Assembly (NCBI GenBank): GCA_051884915.1
Contig: JBJEWF010000012.1
Span: 1-6,972 of the forward strand
Direction: 5' to 3'
DNA: 6,972 bases
Source of the DNA: RUG572 sp051884915
GTDB lineage: Bacteria; Verrucomicrobiota; Kiritimatiellia; RFP12; UBA1067
Each line of letters begins with the position of its first letter. Within the stretch, counting starts at the first letter, position 1. Positions 5,806 to 6,972 of the stretch are shown one piece after another. The notes under the pieces were generated by a model that worked only from the letters and a program-made list of their open reading frames with translations, was not told where the DNA came from and did not search any database. Made by a program: the position numbers and the translations under genes.

Positions 5806-6819
5806 TTACTTCGAGATGACGCGCGCCATCTCGACGACCTTGTTGGAATAGCCCCACTCGTTGTCGTACCACGCGCAGACCTTGACGAACGTCGGGTCGA
5901 GCTGGATGCCGGCCTTGACGTCGAACACGGAGGTCTTGGCCTCGTTGCGGAAGTCCGTGGAGACGACGGCCTCGTCGGTATAGCCGAGCACGCCTTCCAG
6001 ACCGCCTTCGGCGACCGGCGTCTCGGACGCCTTCTTCATCGCGGCGCAGATTTCCTCGTAGGAAGCCGGCTTCTCAAGTTCGGCCGTGAGGTCGACGAAC
6101 GAGACGTCGGACGTCGGAACGCGGACGGACATGCCCGTGAGCTTGCCGTTGAGGGCCGGGAGAACCTTGCCGACGGCCTTCGCCGCACCCGTGGAGGACG
6201 GAATCATGTTCTCAAGGATGCCGCGGCCGCCGCGCCAGTCCTTCTTGGACGGGCCGTCGACCGTCTTCTGCGTCGCCGTCGCGGCGTGGATCGTCGTCAT
6301 CAGACCGCGCTTGATGCCGAAGTTGTCGTTGAGGACCTTGGAGATCGGCGCAAGGCAGTTCGTCGTGCAGGACGCATTGGAGATGATGTCCTGGCCGGCG
6401 TACGTCGTGTGGTTGACGCCATAGACGAACATCGGGGTCGCGTCCTTGGACGGCGCGGACATGATGACCTTCTTGGCGCCGGCCTGGATGTGCATGCGGG
6501 CCTTCTCGTCCGTGAGGAAGAGACCCGTGGACTCGACGACGATCTCGGCGCCGACTTCGTTCCACTTGAGCTGGGTCGGATCCTTCTCGGCCGTCAGACG
6601 GATCTTCTTGCCATCGACGATCATCGTCGTGCCTTCGACCTTGATGTCGTGCTTGAACGTGCCATGGACGGAGTCGTACTTCAGCATGTAAGCGAGATAG
6701 TCGGGATCGAGGAGGTCGTTGATGCCGACGATCTCGACGTCCGTGAAGTTCTCAACCGCCGCGCGGAAAACCATGCGGCCAATGCGGCCGAAGCCGTTGA
6801 TGCCAACCTTGATAGCCAT
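5806..6819 (-). CDS. gap: Glyceraldehyde-3-phosphate dehydrogenase, NAD-type
   Basis: Phosphorylating GAPDH of glycolysis: glyceraldehyde-3-phosphate, NAD and phosphate to 1,3-bisphosphoglycerate. Cytosolic homotetramer in the family. 337 residues, full length. NAD-binding start KVGINGFGRIGR with the GxGxxG glycines at 9, 11 and 14. IND-L at 33-36 (D35) indicates NAD rather than NADP preference, so a glycolytic enzyme. Catalytic C151 sits in SNASCTTNC and its partner H178 in TTIHAATATQ. The DGPSKKDWRGGR loop (188-199), SSTGAAKAVGKVLP (208-221), and the C-terminal WYDNEWGYSNK are all present. ATG 6819 has AAGGAG eight bases upstream. Codon use looks more biased (mostly C- or G-ending, AAG for Lys) than in the neighbours, fitting high expression. 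It is monocistronic: its own promoter, a strong terminator, and no pgk or tpi follows. No frameshift or missing residue seen. Confidence 0.98.
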   Translation of the reverse strand: MAIKVGINGFGRIGRMVFRAAVENFTDVEIVGINDLLDPDYLAYMLKYDSVHGTFKHDIKVEGTTMIVDGKKIRLTAEKDPTQLKWNEVGAEIVVESTGLFLTDEKARMHIQAGAKKVIMSAPSKDATPMFVYGVNHTTYAGQDIISNASCTTNCLAPISKVLNDNFGIKRGLMTTIHAATATQKTVDGPSKKDWRGGRGILENMIPSSTGAAKAVGKVLPALNGKLTGMSVRVPTSDVSFVDLTAELEKPASYEEICAAMKKASETPVAEGGLEGVLGYTDEAVVSTDFRNEAKTSVFDVKAGIQLDPTFVKVCAWYDNEWGYSNKVVEMARVISK

Positions 6820-6875
6820 TTCTTTTTCTCCTTTGTACCCGCCGAAGTACCTACCTCGCCGGAAAATTTGCGCTT

Positions 6876-6904
6876 AATATATCAAATGCCCCGTTTCCCG
6901 TCAA
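6876..6904 (-). promoter_or_regulatory. Strong sigma70-type promoter of gap
   Basis: -35 TTGACG (6904-6899, 5 of 6), spacer exactly 17 bp, -10 TATATT (6881-6876, 5 of 6), plus an extended TG-A just before the -10. Transcription would start near 6869, leaving a leader of about 50 bases with the AAGGAG site. The strongest promoter in the window. Confidence 0.85.
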
Positions 6905-6923
6905 GAGGGCGGACGCACCACCC

Positions 6924-6954
6924 TTATCCCGGAAAATCCGGGATAAATTATCCC
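6924..6954. repeat. Three alternating inverted half-sites upstream of the gap promoter
   Basis: Plus-strand TTATCCC (6924-6930), GGGATAA (6940-6946) and TTATCCC (6948-6954). The first pair belongs to a perfect ten-base inverted repeat, TTATCCCGGA/TCCGGGATAA, with a three-base spacer. The second pair forms a 15-bp near-palindrome with one central base. The cluster lies about 55-85 bp upstream of the predicted gap transcription start. It fits a multi-site operator, or alternative hairpins in a transcript arriving from outside the window. No T-run follows on either strand, so a simple terminator is unlikely. Confidence 0.7.
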
Positions 6955-6972
6955 AGATATTCACCAGAGCCA

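Noticed and set aside
4652..5851. Plus-strand open frame of 399 codons opposite the SDR gene
   Set aside because: Antisense shadow of a gene with intact Rossmann and YxxxK motifs; the product is Arg/His/Asp-rich and resembles nothing.
5648..5872. N-terminal extension of the SDR protein by 75 residues
   Set aside because: It would run through the gap terminator and its own promoter. ATG 5647 has a strong SD and begins exactly at the Rossmann strand.
6924..6946. Inverted repeat as an intrinsic terminator
   Set aside because: Strong stem, but no T-run on either strand and no gene ending nearby within the window.

Overview
The window is about 7 kb of compact, GC-rich bacterial DNA. It holds five complete genes and one partial gene. 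Gene style suggests a free-living or gut bacterium: class I bacterial RNase R, NAD-type glycolytic GAPDH, sigma70-like promoters, AGGAG ribosome binding sites. The high GC, the secreted EF-hand protein and the small membrane protein with a Q/E/D-rich stretch remind me of the Kiritimatiellota/Lentisphaerota branch of the PVC group. That placement is an impression from protein style, not a search result.

Layout, left to right. (1) 1-947, minus strand: a two-gene operon encoding a small exported protein with one EF-hand-type calcium loop, then a membrane-anchored protein cut by the window edge. The two are 10 bp apart, and the second gene's ribosome binding site overlaps the first gene's stop. 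(2) 948-1115: a divergent promoter region with two extended -10 boxes, a 15-bp-period repeat and two short dyads. (3) 1116-2507, plus strand: a transglutaminase-like cysteine-peptidase-fold protein, apparently expressed from a nearly leaderless mRNA. (4) 2446-4542, minus strand: RNase R (rnr). Its 3' end overlaps the transglutaminase-like gene tail to tail by 62 bp. (5) 4601-5647, minus strand: an extended SDR, NAD-dependent epimerase/dehydratase, upstream of rnr and probably co-transcribed with it. (6) 5806-6819, minus strand: glyceraldehyde-3-phosphate dehydrogenase, monocistronic, with a strong promoter, a strong terminator and an inverted-repeat cluster upstream of the promoter.

The genes do not form one pathway. 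gap is central glycolysis, rnr is RNA turnover, the SDR acts on an unknown (probably sugar-nucleotide or similar) substrate, and the left part is accessory cell-envelope or unknown function. I found no mobile element, CRISPR array, tRNA or rRNA. The parts most worth a second look are the leaderless promoter with its repeat, the alternative-pairing inverted repeats upstream of gap, the antisense 3' overlap with an embedded terminator, and the atypical transglutaminase-like protein. I do not see convincing evidence of a new multi-gene system here.
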